Positions 38,638 to 48,593 are shown, numbered from the stretch's first letter. The stretch: DNA of 64,000 bases from Nostoc sp. UHCC 0302 (GCF_038096175.1 NZ_CP151099.1:3288501-3352500); one strand, 5' to 3'. Notes: generated by a model not told the origin, from the sequence alone. Numbers and translations are program-made.

Positions 38638-40055
38638 GGCTCTCCCAGAGTAACTATGGTAAAATAATATAAATAATTAAATAAATCTTAGATAATTTAG
38701 ATTTTTTAATAGAGCAAACCCAAGCTATAAATAGAATTCTAGACTAATTAAATAATATAAAAATTCAAAAATATTGATATTAAAACCTTTGTTTTAATAA
38801 ATATGCCATCTAATCCCTTACTTCATTTCATTACTAAAGTTATTAATCTTGAAGATGTCAAGGTTATTAATTACCATTTTCTTACAGATGATGAAATAGT
38901 AATAGAAATTGAAAATAAGCTGAAAGTTGCTAAATGCCCTCACTGTGGAAATACCTCCGATAAAATCCATCAAAATCATTGGTATAGAGTCAGAGATATA
39001 CCCCTAAGCGATTATCAAGTATTGTTAAAAGTAAATCGTCGTCAGTTGAAATGTCAAAAATGTCAGAAAGTATTCAGTGAAGAGTTAGATTTTATCAAAG
39101 CCAGAAGAACTTATACAAAAAGACTGGCGATGAAAGTAATTAAGGAAGTATTAGAAACTAATGTAAAAAGTGCAGCCATCAGAAATAGAATGACAACCTC
39201 TGAGGTGGAAACAGTATTAAAATAACTGGAAGTTGATTTACTCACAGAAAAACCTAATAAGTTAAAAAAGTTGGGGATAGATGAAATCACCCAGTTAAAA
39301 GGAGGAAAAAATTATGCGGCAGTTCTGGTGGACTTAGAAACAAAAAAACCAATAGCATTATTGGAGAAAAGAAATAAAGCAGTAATAGCAGAATACTTAT
39401 CTAGTCTAGGTTTAGAGATTTTAACCCAAATAGAAGAAGTTAGCATAGATTTATGGATACCATATAAAAGTTTAATCCAAGAAATGATGCCAAATGCTCA
39501 AATAGTAGCCGATAGATTCCATGTCATGAAACAAATAAACGAGGAGTTAGATCAAAAGAGAAAGAAAGCAAAAAGAGCAGCAGAAAAAATTAAAAATAAG
39601 AAAGAGAGAGAAAGTACATTAGCGGGGTTGACTCATAGTAAATACCCTTTATTAAAGAAAAAAGAAAACCTTAACTCCGAGGAAAAGGCGAAGATAGAAT
39701 CAGTGGAGAAAGTTGCCCCTGAGCTAGGAAAAATGTATTGAATGAAAGAAGGACTTAGAGATATATTTGACAGTCAAATAACCAGTGATGAAGCCTTATA
39801 TAAATTCCGAGAATGGACAGAAACAGCTTATAAATACTTCCCGAAAAGTTGTCGAACAATAAGTAGATGGATAGATGAGATTCTCGCTTATTTTGATAGC
39901 CGAACTACTCAAGGAGTTGTTGAAGGAATTAATCAAAAGATTAAGCTGATTAAAAGAAGAGCTTATGGTTTAACTAACTTTGATAATTTTAGAAGAAGAA
40001 TTTTACTCAATTGGTATTTCTGCTACTAATTTATCATATCTAATCTGGGAGAGCC
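38638..40055 (+). mobile_element. ISL3-family element 1, 1418 bp
   Basis: GGCTCTCCCAGA at 38638 and its inverse TCTGGGAGAGCC at 40044-40055 are terminal repeats of ISL3 type. The 8 bases outside the two ends differ (TGAAGAAT and ACAAAAGT), and the flanking gene pieces are unrelated, so no target duplication remains. The transposase is dead (next entry). Confidence 0.85.
38803..40029 (+). pseudogene. ISL3 transposase with two in-frame stop codons
   Basis: One frame throughout: zinc-binding N-terminus (KCPHCGNTSDKIHQNHWYRV, CQKCQKVFSE), then TAA at VLK-stop-LEVDLL (39223), the DDE core GIDEITQLKGGKNYAAVLVD, NAQIVADRFHVMKQI, then TGA at KMY-stop-MKEGLRDIFD (39739), and the end YFDSRTTQGVVEGINQKIKL. 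Both stops need a single base change. The related copy at 40579-41799 is intact and could act in trans. Confidence 0.88.
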
Positions 40056-40508
40056 ACAAAAGTTAGCGGTTTAACATACAGCCAAATTGACTTTGCTACT
40101 GGAGAGTTCCGTTTTAACACAGATGCTGTTACATTTGGCTTACAAGGCTTGCCAGTAGGCGAAGTAGTGTTGTTTGGTAAAGGCAGTAATAAATTGTTTG
40201 GCACAAATAACGCTACTGGAGTAATTGACTTCCTCTCCTCAAAAGGGACTGCTACAAATATTTTTACTATTACTAGTGGCGAAGGTTTATTTAAAGGCGC
40301 TGTCGGCACACTCACACTTGAGGAAGTTTATCAAATCAGTCTAGACCCAAATATTCCTACCACAGGCACATCGAAAGTAAATGGAACTATCCAGGTATTT
40401 GAGGAAACAGTTCCAGAGCCAAATACTGCCACTACCTCGGCTCTTATAGGCTTGATGGGGGCGGCTTTTTGGCTACGACGGCAAAGAAATACGCCCACTT
40501 CTAGCTGA
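40056..40508 (+). pseudogene. PEP-CTERM protein, 5' end missing
   Basis: Open frame from the ISL3 end: TKVSGLTYSQIDFATGEFRF, VTFGLQGLPVGEVVLFGKGS, ending with a PEP-CTERM sorting signal (VPEPNTATTSALIGLM, membrane segment, WLRRQRNTP). Such proteins are exported and processed at the PEP motif by an exosortase. The signal peptide and N-terminus are lost, so the protein cannot be exported as it stands. Confidence 0.75.
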
Positions 40509-40578
40509 TAAAAGAACATAAGGGAGTAGTTAACATTGCAATATAATCACTGTGCAACTTCTGGTTCTTGCGTCCGTT

Positions 40579-41799
40579 TTATGGAAAATTAATACTAAAG
40601 TGCCAGTTTAATAAACTGCGTATACGAAAATTATTGAAGTTACGAAAGCCATATCCAAGTCGTTTAATTAACTTGAGTTTATTATTAATCCCTTCTACAG
40701 TACCACTGGTAGTTCTGCCGTCAAAATAACCAACTATTTCCCCAAACCATCTCACCATTGTCCCTAGACTTTTCGGAAAATATGAACGAGCATCATACAT
40801 CCAATCTAATAATTGCGTGATGCTATCTCCCCAAGATTTAGTCGTGTCAAATATCTGGCGAAATTGTTCTTTAAGTGCGTGCATTTTAGCGAGATGAGGC
40901 GAAACTTCTAACACAGATTGTAATTTCAATTTTTGCTTTTCATTTAAAGAGTTTTCATTTTTCAGTAAGCTATGTTTACTCTTGTTTAATGCTTCTAACT
41001 TTCTGGCTTTTTCTAATTCATCATCTAACGACATTGCAGCTTCTTTTTCATTTTTACGCATAGTATCTAATTCATCCGTAATTTGTTTCATCACATGAAA
41101 CCTGTCAGCAGTTATGTTGGCATTTGGCATTAAATCTTCTACTAATTTTTTATAAGGTGACCAGAGATCAATACTCACTTCTTCGATCTGATTAAGTACA
41201 TCAACTCCCCAAATTACAATAACTTCACGGATATCTTCTATTCTTCTCGACTGCACTATCTCTATTAGTTTATGACTATCTAAATCCACTAATACTGCTA
41301 AGTAGTTTCCTTGTCCTTTCACCAATGCAATCTCATCTATCCCTAACTTTCTTACCTGACTTAAGTTAATAGTTAGTATTTGTGACACCAGATTATTTAA
41401 CATCGATTCTACTTGTTCATCACTCAAACCATTTCTCTGGGCAACACTATGGATATTACTATTTAATACTTGCTGAACTATGTCGGATGCTAATCTTTTA
41501 GTATATCCTTTACTTTTATCTACAAAATCTAGTTGTTCACTAAATACTTTTTTACACTTATGACATTTAAATTGGCGGTGATTTATTTTTAAGAGTACTG
41601 ATTTTTTATTCCACGGTAAATCATGAATCATCCGCCAATGATTTTGATGTATGCTGCGAGTAATTTGTCGACAGGAAGGACAAGTTGAATAATTCACTCC
41701 TTTTTCTATGGTTATAATTATTTCTTCCCCTTCAAGTTCTTGAAAATCTAATACTTGCATTTCGGGAAGGTTCAGGATTTGTTCTACAGGAAATTTCAT
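40579..41799 (-). CDS. ISL3-family transposase, intact
   Basis: A full-length 406-aa ISL3 transposase: CPSCRQITRSIHQNHWRMIH and CHKCKKVFSEQLDF zinc domain, HTH, GIDEIALVKGQGNYLAVLVD (Asp), NANITADRFHVMKQITDELD (Asp) and YFDGRTTSGTVEGINNKLKL (Glu). It is a cousin of the inactive ISL3 copy just upstream, in opposite orientation. I could not find clear terminal repeats around it, so its element boundaries are not given. Confidence 0.9.
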   Translation of the reverse strand: MKFPVEQILNLPEMQVLDFQELEGEEIIITIEKGVNYSTCPSCRQITRSIHQNHWRMIHDLPWNKKSVLLKINHRQFKCHKCKKVFSEQLDFVDKSKGYTKRLASDIVQQVLNSNIHSVAQRNGLSDEQVESMLNNLVSQILTINLSQVRKLGIDEIALVKGQGNYLAVLVDLDSHKLIEIVQSRRIEDIREVIVIWGVDVLNQIEEVSIDLWSPYKKLVEDLMPNANITADRFHVMKQITDELDTMRKNEKEAAMSLDDELEKARKLEALNKSKHSLLKNENSLNEKQKLKLQSVLEVSPHLAKMHALKEQFRQIFDTTKSWGDSITQLLDWMYDARSYFPKSLGTMVRWFGEIVGYFDGRTTSGTVEGINNKLKLIKRLGYGFRNFNNFRIRSLLNWHFSINFP

Positions 41800-42065
41800 A
41801 GCGTTTGCCTAAAACTTTACCGTGTTTTAATCTAAACTAAATTTCCACGGCTTTTTAAGTATGCTTAATATTTCTTAAATGCTCACACCACAAGGGTTTT
41901 AAGTATCAATAACACTAAATTACAGCCGCTAAAATCTAGTAATTTTTAATTAACAGCATAAAACTACCGGAAGAACCCAACTTCTTTAAACTGTCATTAA
42001 TTACTCGTGAGAATCGATTATTATTGCGATCGCATAAATTCTGGATGATAGCGATCGCGTTCTTA

Positions 42066-42290
42066 CTAATTAGGCAAATTATCATCTATCATAGTTTCAA
42101 TAACAATACCACCAAACCGAGCTTCATCATCTCACTCTATTAATGTAACTAATATTACTTGGATTTCCTCTTGAGCTTCAGTTACAGTTCCCTCAAATTC
42201 TCCACTCATTGAGGTATTAAAGAAACTCAACTTTCGTCCTTGGGCATCACTTGCTTTGCTATAGCAATTATCACAATCGAGGATATAAAA
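42066..42290 (-). pseudogene. Unrecognised gene fragment with in-frame stop
   Basis: The minus strand reads ANFYILDCDNCYSKASDAQG, RKLSFFNTSMSGEFEGTVTE, AQEEIQVILVTLIE, TGA, DDEARFGGIVIETMIDDNLP and a TAG at 42066. The peptide is natural-looking but no family is recognised. Another small piece on the plus strand (42301-42403: ADYPPTDAVKYSRFSLVIQL) ends a different lost gene. The rest of 41800-42613 has no gene. Confidence 0.45.
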
Positions 42291-42613
42291 GTTGGCTTAA
42301 TTGTAGTGTCGGCAGATTATCCTCCTACCGATGCGGTTAAGTATTCACGTTTTTCTCTTGTGATTCAATTGCCAGCACCTAATCGCAACTATCTCAATTG
42401 ATACAAGAGCAACGTATAGGGGAATTCCCAAAAGTGTGATGGCGTTCCGCCATCGCACACCAACTGCATCTGATACTGTAGTCTGTGTTTAGAAGTAGAG
42501 CAATCAATGTAGACGAAACCTTACCCTGGTTAAAGGTGTAGGCACAGCCCGCCGCAGGCATGGCTTGACTTTGAAATAACAGCAACCGCAAGGAATAAAA
42601 TTGGACAAGTGAG

Positions 42614-43915
42614 ATGACATCAGATGAAACGCTCAAACCAAAGGTATTAAACAAGGTAACTCGGCGGCTGATTCCCTTGTTATTTGTGCTTTATATCATT
42701 GCTTATTTGGATCGGGTTAATGTCGGGTTTGCCGCCTTGCAAATGAATCACGATTTGGGCTTTAGTTCCACAATCTATGGTTTCGGCTCAGGGATTTTCT
42801 TCCTGGGCTACTTTTTGTTTGAAATTCCTAGCAATCTTATCCTAGAAAGAATTGGTGCTAGGGTTTGGATTGCCCGGATTGTCATAACTTGGGGCGTAAT
42901 TGCCGCAAGTATGATGTTCGTTAAAAGTCCTTTGAGCTTTTACTTATTACGTTTTTTATTAGGAATTGCCGAAGCTGGCTTTTTCCCTGGGATTATTCTT
43001 TACCTCACTTATTGGTTCCCAACAATTCAACGCGCTAAAACCGTAGCTTTATTTATGACAGCAACTGCGGTAGCTGGGATTGTAGGAGCGCCCCTTTCTG
43101 GTCTGCTGCTGACCCTACATGGAATTATGGGATTAGCAGGTTGGCAGTGGTTATTTCTAGTAGAGGGTTTACCCGCCATCTTTATGGGTTTTGTAGTGCT
43201 GAGTTATCTCTGCGAACGTCCAGAGCAAGCTCAATGGTTGGAAGTAGAGGAGCGTTCCTGGCTCCAGGAGAGATTACGGCTAGAAAACGAACACAAAACT
43301 AGGCACAAGAGTTACACCTTACTTCAATCTCTTGTCAATCCTAAAGTTTGGTTACTGAGCCTGATTTATTTCACACTAGTAATTGGTCTTTATGGTATTA
43401 GTTTCTGGCTGCCACAAATTATTAAAGGTTTTTCTGGATTAAGTGACCTATGGGTGGCATTTCTTTCAGTTATTCCGTATCTTGTAGGTGCGATTGGAAT
43501 GGTTTTTGTTGGTAGCCACTCAGACCAGACTGGAGAACGCCGCGCTCATGTAGCTATCCCAGCTTTTATTGGCGCATTTGGTCTAGTTTTAAGTGCTTAC
43601 TTTCATCAGCCTGTGACTGCGCTAGCGTCCCTTTCCTTGGCAGCACTGGGAATTTGGGGGGCTTTAGGGCCATTTTGGGCTTTACCCACTGCTTTTTTGA
43701 GTGGTACAGCTGCTGCTGGCTCCTTAGCGTTAATTAACTCTGTAGGCAATTTAGGAGGATTTGTTGCTCCCTACGTTATCGGCTTAATTAAAGATGCCAC
43801 TAATAGTTTTACCGGAGGGCTGCTTGTAATGGCAGCAGCACTGCTATTTGGCGGAATTCTTGCTCTGATAGTGCGTCATGACTCTTCTTTAGAAAGACTC
43901 GATACTATCTCTTGA
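42614..43915 (+). CDS. MFS transporter, anion:cation symporter (ACS) type
   Basis: A 433-aa protein with about 12 hydrophobic segments. Near the start, LDRVNVGFAALQMNHDLGFS and YGFGSGIFFLGYFLFEIPSN are the signature of the ACS/phthalate-permease branch (tartrate, hexuronate and phthalate uptake). The central loop after helix 6 (ERPEQAQWLEVEERSWLQER) and LFVEG-like LVEGLPAI also fit. It probably takes up an organic anion together with H+ or Na+. Complete and undamaged. Confidence 0.9.
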   Translation: MTSDETLKPKVLNKVTRRLIPLLFVLYIIAYLDRVNVGFAALQMNHDLGFSSTIYGFGSGIFFLGYFLFEIPSNLILERIGARVWIARIVITWGVIAASMMFVKSPLSFYLLRFLLGIAEAGFFPGIILYLTYWFPTIQRAKTVALFMTATAVAGIVGAPLSGLLLTLHGIMGLAGWQWLFLVEGLPAIFMGFVVLSYLCERPEQAQWLEVEERSWLQERLRLENEHKTRHKSYTLLQSLVNPKVWLLSLIYFTLVIGLYGISFWLPQIIKGFSGLSDLWVAFLSVIPYLVGAIGMVFVGSHSDQTGERRAHVAIPAFIGAFGLVLSAYFHQPVTALASLSLAALGIWGALGPFWALPTAFLSGTAAAGSLALINSVGNLGGFVAPYVIGLIKDATNSFTGGLLVMAAALLFGGILALIVRHDSSLERLDTIS

Positions 43916-44281
43916 TGATACATTCGCTCTTGAGAGTGAACTTGGTGATTTATTGGACAAGGGGAAAGGGCAAGAATGTTTTTAGCCATTTCCCCTTTAA
44001 CATGAATCCCTTTTCCCAGCCATAACCCAGCTTCTGCTTGGGTTGGCAACCTACTACTACCGCTGACCTTCTCAAAAGTCAAAATTCTTAGCTTATGCCC
44101 CCAATGTACTAGACCATTACTAAGCAGTGATTGGATATTTAAAATAAACACAGCGATCGCGCTTGTCTAACATCTGCAACCCAACACCCACGTCCCCCCT
44201 ACAGTTACCCTATGCGGTCTTGAGAACAGCAAGGGCTACAGCAGGAGCAGTGATTGATTACTAGCGGTAAACCTAATGCAT
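43916..44281. other. Intergenic region between MFS and HU genes
   Basis: No supported gene. The MFS and HU genes converge here. A segment near 44245-44290 resembles the DNA downstream of the HU pseudogene at 36760-36780. Confidence 0.4.
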
Positions 44282-44557
44282 CTATGGCGCTACTTTTTCT
44301 TTGAACAGCTTCCCTGGAGAAAACGCAGGCACTTTGGTAGCTGGAATAGTCATTGTCTCTTGGGTTTTGGGATTACGCCCCTCGCGCTCGGCACGTTCGC
44401 GTCGCTCAAATGACCCAAAGCCAACGAGCGTTACCTTCTCCCCATTTGCTACAGCTTCGCTCACTACTTCTAAAAAAGCACTGACGATTCCATCAGCTTG
44501 CTTTTTTGTGACGTTGGCCTTTGCTGCTACAGCATCCACTAGTTCACCTTTGTTCAT
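44282..44557 (-). CDS. HU family DNA-binding protein
   Basis: A 91-aa HU protein: MNKGELVDAVAAKANVTKKQ, then VTLVGFGSFERRERAEREGR, NPKTQETMTIPATKVPAFSP and GKLFKEKV. GFGSFxxRxRxxRxGRNPxT is the DNA-contacting arm signature. It bends and compacts DNA as a dimer. Its 3' half is duplicated as a pseudogene at 36778-36917. About 150 bases of AT-rich DNA upstream could hold the promoter. Confidence 0.95.
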   Translation of the reverse strand: MNKGELVDAVAAKANVTKKQADGIVSAFLEVVSEAVANGEKVTLVGFGSFERRERAEREGRNPKTQETMTIPATKVPAFSPGKLFKEKVAP

Positions 44558-44707
44558 AAATTATTTCTAAGTGTTGTTTTTAAAAGTTGGGCGTACAAAA
44601 ACCTTAACACACCAGTTTTTCACTGCAAATAAAAGAACTCTTGCATCAGTACCTCCTATTATTTAAATTATTATTCAGTTTTTCAGTTTGCTAGAAAAGG
44701 AGTAGTG

Positions 44708-44992
44708 ATGTCTAAAATTGAGGACAACAAAATAATTGCTCAACGATGGCTTGACCTGATTAGTGAGCATCAGATTGAAGATATTTGCTCTATGACTGCC
44801 CCGAATTGGAAGATTCATGGTGCTTTACCTGGGCTGACTCCAGGCCCAGACGGAGTACGTCAACTGTTTGGCTCATTCGGAGATATCAAGCAGAAATGGA
44901 CAATTGAAGACATAAGCTGTTCCACTGACAAAATTTCAGATTCACAATCTGTTCAAGTTCATAACCGCATTAGAATAAATCAATTTGTTACC
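44708..44992 (+). pseudogene. SnoaL-like/ester cyclase protein, 3' truncated
   Basis: ATG 44708 has AAAAGGAG upstream. It reads MSKIEDNKIIAQRWLDLISE, then MTAPNWKIHGALPGLTPGPD, VRQLFGSFGDIKQKWTIEDI, typical of the SnoaL-like polyketide-cyclase fold (NTF2 superfamily). At about 44990 it runs into family X DNA on the opposite strand, which supplies the last codons, so the C-terminal third is missing. Confidence 0.7.
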
Positions 44993-45335
44993 AAGCTCTT
45001 ATTTTAAACTCTAGCAAATTCAACACTTTTTCTTCCAAAGCCGTCAAATAAGCCCGATTCAGCTTCGCCAGCGACTCTAAAAACCTCTGCACCGATTCCT
45101 CCAGTTCACTCGAATACACTCGTGTAATGCGATGGCATTCGGCAGGCAGGTAATTGTAGGACTTTAGGTACTGCAACCCAACCGTCAATTAGCCATCCCA
45201 CAGTCTTACAGTGCAACTGAAGTCGTTCACTTGTTTGACAATCGCCTAACAGCCAGCCTTACCTCTGAGTTCTGGGTTGTCTTTAGCTAGAATTTGGCAC
45301 ATCTCCCCGATTTGGTAGCTGTTAGGAACTTGGGT
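44988..45335 (-). pseudogene. Family X remnant 3
   Basis: Reads QVPNSYQIGEMCQILAKDNP, ELRGKAGC, stop, VNDFSCTVRLWDG, stop, LTVGLQYLKSYNYLPAECHR, then a continuous VYSSELEESVQRFLESLAKL and AYLTALEEKVLNLLEFK. Same order of blocks as at 46631-48593, so the stops mark decay. The family is not recognised. Confidence 0.6.
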
Positions 45336-45428
45336 GCGTTACATAAACCTTTGTATGGCATCCTTGACAATCCTAAGTCTTAAGAATTTGGCGTTGCAGA
45401 ATAGAAATATGAATTAGGGCGATCGCTA

Positions 45429-46110
45429 TGCAATGTCCAAGGTGTGCATCAACTCACATTCGTAAGAATGGTCAACAAAGAGGTAAACTCTCATTACATC
45501 TGTGTTCAATGCAAACGTCAGTTTATTGAGTTTTATGATCAGAAAGGATATACAGAGGATATTAAGCGTGAGTGCTTAGAGATGTACGTTAACGGTTTGG
45601 GATTTCGAGCTATAGAAAGAGTTAAAAAAGTACATCATACTACTGTGATAAATTGGGTGAAAGAAGTTGGGATGGCTTTAACAGATACGCCTGATAGAAG
45701 TGAAATACCAGAAGTTGCAGAAGTTGATGAACTAGAAACTTTCATCGGTAAAAAAAAACAAAATATGGCTGTGGACAGCCGTAAATCATAGTACTGCGGG
45801 AATTATATCTTGGGTTTTAGGCGATAGGAGTTCAGAAACTTTTAAAATATTGTGGCAGATTATAAGATGTTGGCAGTCTTATTTTTATGTTACTGATGGA
45901 TATACTGTTTATCCTGTTTTTATCAGTAATGAAGACCATATTGTTAGTAAGACTTATATGACGAGAGTAGAGGGAGAAAACAGTCGTCTAAGACATTATC
46001 TGGCTCGCTTACATCGTAAAACATGAGTGTTACTCCAAATCAGAAAAAATGCTGAGGTATTCTATTCGATTAGTAATACATTATCTTCAGTACGGTGATG
46101 ATGCGCTGCG
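45429..46110 (+). pseudogene. IS1-family transposase with several frame breaks
   Basis: Pieces in order: MQCPRCASTHIRKNGQQRGK, (shift) HYICVQCKRQFIEFYDQKGY, DIKRECLEMYVNGLGFRAIE, VAEVDELETFIGKKK, (shift at an A9C tract near 45749) NKIWLWTAVNHSTAGIISWV, VTDGYTVYPVFISNEDHIVS, TRVEGENSRLRHYLARLHRK, (shift) CYSKSEKMLRYSIRLVIHYL. This is a cyanobacterial IS1 InsAB-like protein. The A9C break could be a programmed slippage site as in IS1, but the other two shifts show the copy is dead. Confidence 0.8.
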
Positions 46111-46126
46111 GGCGCATAGCGCCCGC
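46108..46126. repeat. GC-rich hairpin GCGGGCGC-ATA-GCGCCCGC
   Basis: Perfect 8-bp stem with a 3-nt loop after the IS1 remnant; a dispersed palindrome rather than a terminator, since no T-tract follows. Confidence 0.6.
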
Positions 46127-46157
46127 AAGCTTGAGGTGATCGCATAATTCATATTTT

Positions 46158-46322
46158 GATTCAGCAACGCCGATTATCGGCTACGCATTTAATGACAATG
46201 GTGAACGCCGCTCTTTCTTACTAACTCCAGTCCCAGAACCTCTAACTACAGGAGCTACAGTTTTAGCTGGAGTAGGATTGCTATATCTGCGTTTCCGTCA
46301 GCGCCAGTTATCAAAAGAGTAG
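46158..46322 (+). pseudogene. C-terminal fragment of a PEP-CTERM protein
   Basis: Reads PIIGYAFNDNGERRSFLLTP then VPEPLTTGATVLAGVGLLYL and an Arg-rich end RFRQRQLSKE, TAG at 46320. The GERRSFLLTPVPEP context resembles the end of HAF-repeat extracellular proteins. No start. Confidence 0.6.
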
Positions 46323-46373
46323 AATTCAAGTATGAAAATACTGAGTTAAAGGTCACTTACAAAATCTTTACAA

Positions 46374-46583
46374 TTAGTGGACATTTTGCCAGTTACAGGC
46401 TACTTTGTAAAACTTAGAACCTTTTTCCCAATAAGATTTACCGTATTGGGTCTGACGGTGTTGCCAATAATCTTTAAGATTAGGGTCGTCTGGGGATGCA
46501 GTACCTTTGACCTTGACATACGTTGGATGGTAATGTCCGCCACTGGGAGAGTTGGCTCTCCACTCATTTTGTAAGGATTCATT
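46374..46583 (-). pseudogene. Probable group II intron maturase fragment
   Basis: The minus strand reads SPSGGHYHPTYVKVKGTASP, DDPNLKDYWQHRQTQYGKSY and WEKGSKFYKVACNW, then stops at 46374. This resembles the linker before the HNH domain in cyanobacterial group II intron reverse transcriptases, recognised by memory of the KG.ASPDDP.L..YW..R pattern only. No catalytic motif is present. Confidence 0.4.
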
Positions 46584-46724
46584 TCATCCTTTAACACTCA
46601 ACTTCTACATCGCACCGCTACTTTTACCCCAACCCGGAACTCCGAGGCAAGGGTGGCTGCTGGGGCATCGTTAATCAGGTAAATGACTTCAGCTGTACCG
46701 TCAAAACCTGGGATGGGGAGTATA

Positions 46725-48368
46725 CTAGGGTGTTGACTTTGAGAGCTTGAGGATGGTAGTTTCTCATGCAAGAACTATGTAACACTTGAGAGTAAATGCA
46801 AGAGTTTAAAAGTCCAAGTAGTCGGTTGGCAAGGCTATTTCACAAGGGTCGAGACAATTGGAAACAGAGAGCCTTGGAAAAGCAAAAAAAACTGAGAGCA
46901 TTAGAAATAAAAGTGAGAGATTTATCCGCGTCAAGAGATTATTGGAAGAATCGAGCCAAAAATGCTGAAGAAAAACTACAAAAAGCAAACATAGAAACAG
47001 GCTTGGAAAAAAAAAGAGATTGATTCAGAAGGAGAGTTAGTTGCTAAGGGGCATCATTATTCAGCCGAAACCATACAAATTTCAGTACAACAGGTAATCA
47101 AATGTGGCAGCAGTTATAGAGGGGTTGTTCATACATTTGAGTTGTATAAAGAAATTTTCTCTGAAGCTACGCCTAGCTTTAGTAGCGTTAGAAAATGGTT
47201 AGGGAGAATTGGGTTGTATGAACTGACGAGAGAAAAAGAATACCGAGATGATTGGATTTTTATTGTTGATTTAACGGTAGAACTAGGAAATGAAAAAGGT
47301 TTAGTAGTTTTGGGAGTTCCTGAACAACTGCTAATAGAAGAAGTTTTTCCGTCAAAAAGAGGATTGCAACATCAAGATGTTCAAGTTCTGGCATTGGAGA
47401 TAATGCGTTCAACCAAAGGCGAACTCATAGAGCAGAAATTGACGGAAATCACTCAAAAATTTGGTCGCCCTAAACAAATAATTGCGGACAGAGGCAGCGA
47501 TATTCAAAGAGGAATAAAGCTGTATAAAAGTCAATTTCCTGATGTAATTTATACATATGATGTAACTCATGCAATGGCTTTATTCCTGAAGCATGAGTTA
47601 AGAAATTGCGAAAAATATCAGTCTTTTATACAGCAGTGTAGTCAATGCCGAAAACAACTGCAACAGACGGAATTATCTTTCTTATCCCCTCCATCGCAAC
47701 GTTCACAGTGCCGTTATTTCAACGTAGAAAAACTTCTAGATTGGGCTTTCCGTATATTGAATTCGCCGTTAGATACTTTAACCTATTTAGTACCAAGTAT
47801 AGAACCAGACGTTCTTCACAGTAAATTGAAAGAGAAGTTTGCATGGTTAGCGGCTTACCAAAATTCCCTAAAAAATTGGAGCCAAATGGTTCAAATCACT
47901 CGTTTTGTAGAAACTCAAATTAAACTATGTGGGCTAAACCAAGAAATATTCAGTATTATTCAACAACACTTAACAATGCTTGTGAATTATCCCGAAGAGT
48001 TTGCACAAAAAATTCTGGGCTATTTAACAATTGAGCTTTCTTTTATTCAACCAGGACAAACATTATTAGCTACAACGGATGTTTTGGAATCGCTATTTGG
48101 AAAATACAAGCAATTTTCTTCTCGTTCTCCTTTTAAACAAATAGGTCAAATGTTTTTGAGTATTTGTTTATCAACCATGAATTTGACAACTACTCTTGTG
48201 AAAAAAGCATTAGAAACAATCCGTTTTTTAGATGTTGAAGACTGGGCGGCTCAAGTTTTTGGTCAATCCATGCTCTCGAAAAGAAGAATTTTGTTTTCTG
48301 TCTCAACTAGCGACACAGAAACTGCATGAGAAATTTTGAGGGTTTCTTCAACAAAATCAACACCCTAG
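46725..48368 (+). mobile_element. Unclassified IS, 1644 bp, with 7-bp target duplication
   Basis: Ends CTAGGGTGTTGACTTTG at 46725 and its inverse (CTAGGGTGTTGATTTTG read from the right end) are 16/17 identical. GAGTATA flanks both ends (46718-46724 and 48369-48375). It contains one transposase coding region split over two frames at an A9 tract. The intact ends and clean target duplication suggest recent insertion. Confidence 0.85.
46796..48329 (+). CDS. DDE transposase of an unclassified IS, two frames joined at A9
   Basis: The first frame (46796-47023) is a basic coiled-coil-like segment (LARLFHKGRDNWKQRALEKQ, DLSASRDYWKNRAKNAEEKL). At the A9 tract near 47007 the frame must shift; the second frame continues EIDSEGELVAKGHHYSAETI and covers the catalytic domain to 48329. 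Likely DDE residues are in WIFIVDLTVELG, QIIADRGSDIQRG and LESLFGKYKQ. Both frames are otherwise free of stops over ~500 codons, so I take the shift as a programmed slip rather than decay. It does not match IS1, IS4, IS66, IS630, IS982 or ISL3. Confidence 0.7.
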
Positions 48369-48593
48369 GAGTATACGGTTGGCTTGCAGTACCTGAAGTC
48401 CTTCAACTACCTACCCCAGGAGTGTCAACAGATCCAATCCTTGAGCGATCGCCTTGCGCGAATATATTCTGATTCGCTGGAGGAGACAGTCAAAAGTCTG
48501 TTGCAGTCGTTGGGGAAACTGAATCGACCTTATCTTACTGCTGTGGAAGAAAAATTGTTGAATCTTCTAGAGTTGGAATATGAGATAAGATAA

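Larger units (their letters stand above)
46631..48593 (+). pseudogene. Family X gene interrupted by an IS (remnant 4, best preserved)
   Basis: The 5' part (46631-46724) reads NPELRGKGGCWGIVNQVNDF, SCTVKTWDGEY; after the IS the frame resumes TVGLQYLKSFNYLPQECQQI, QSLSDRLARIYSDSLEETVK, LLQSLGKLNRPYLTAVEEKL and LNLLELEYEIR, TAA at 48591. GAGTATA is present at both junctions, and removing the IS with one copy keeps the frame. The C-terminal half looks like a helical hairpin. The start is upstream of 46631 and not clear. Function unknown. Confidence 0.65.

Noticed and set aside
46377-46597. Plus-strand and alternative minus-strand frames over the maturase-like fragment
   Set aside because: The minus frame reading SPDDPNLKDYW is the only one with protein-like conservation.
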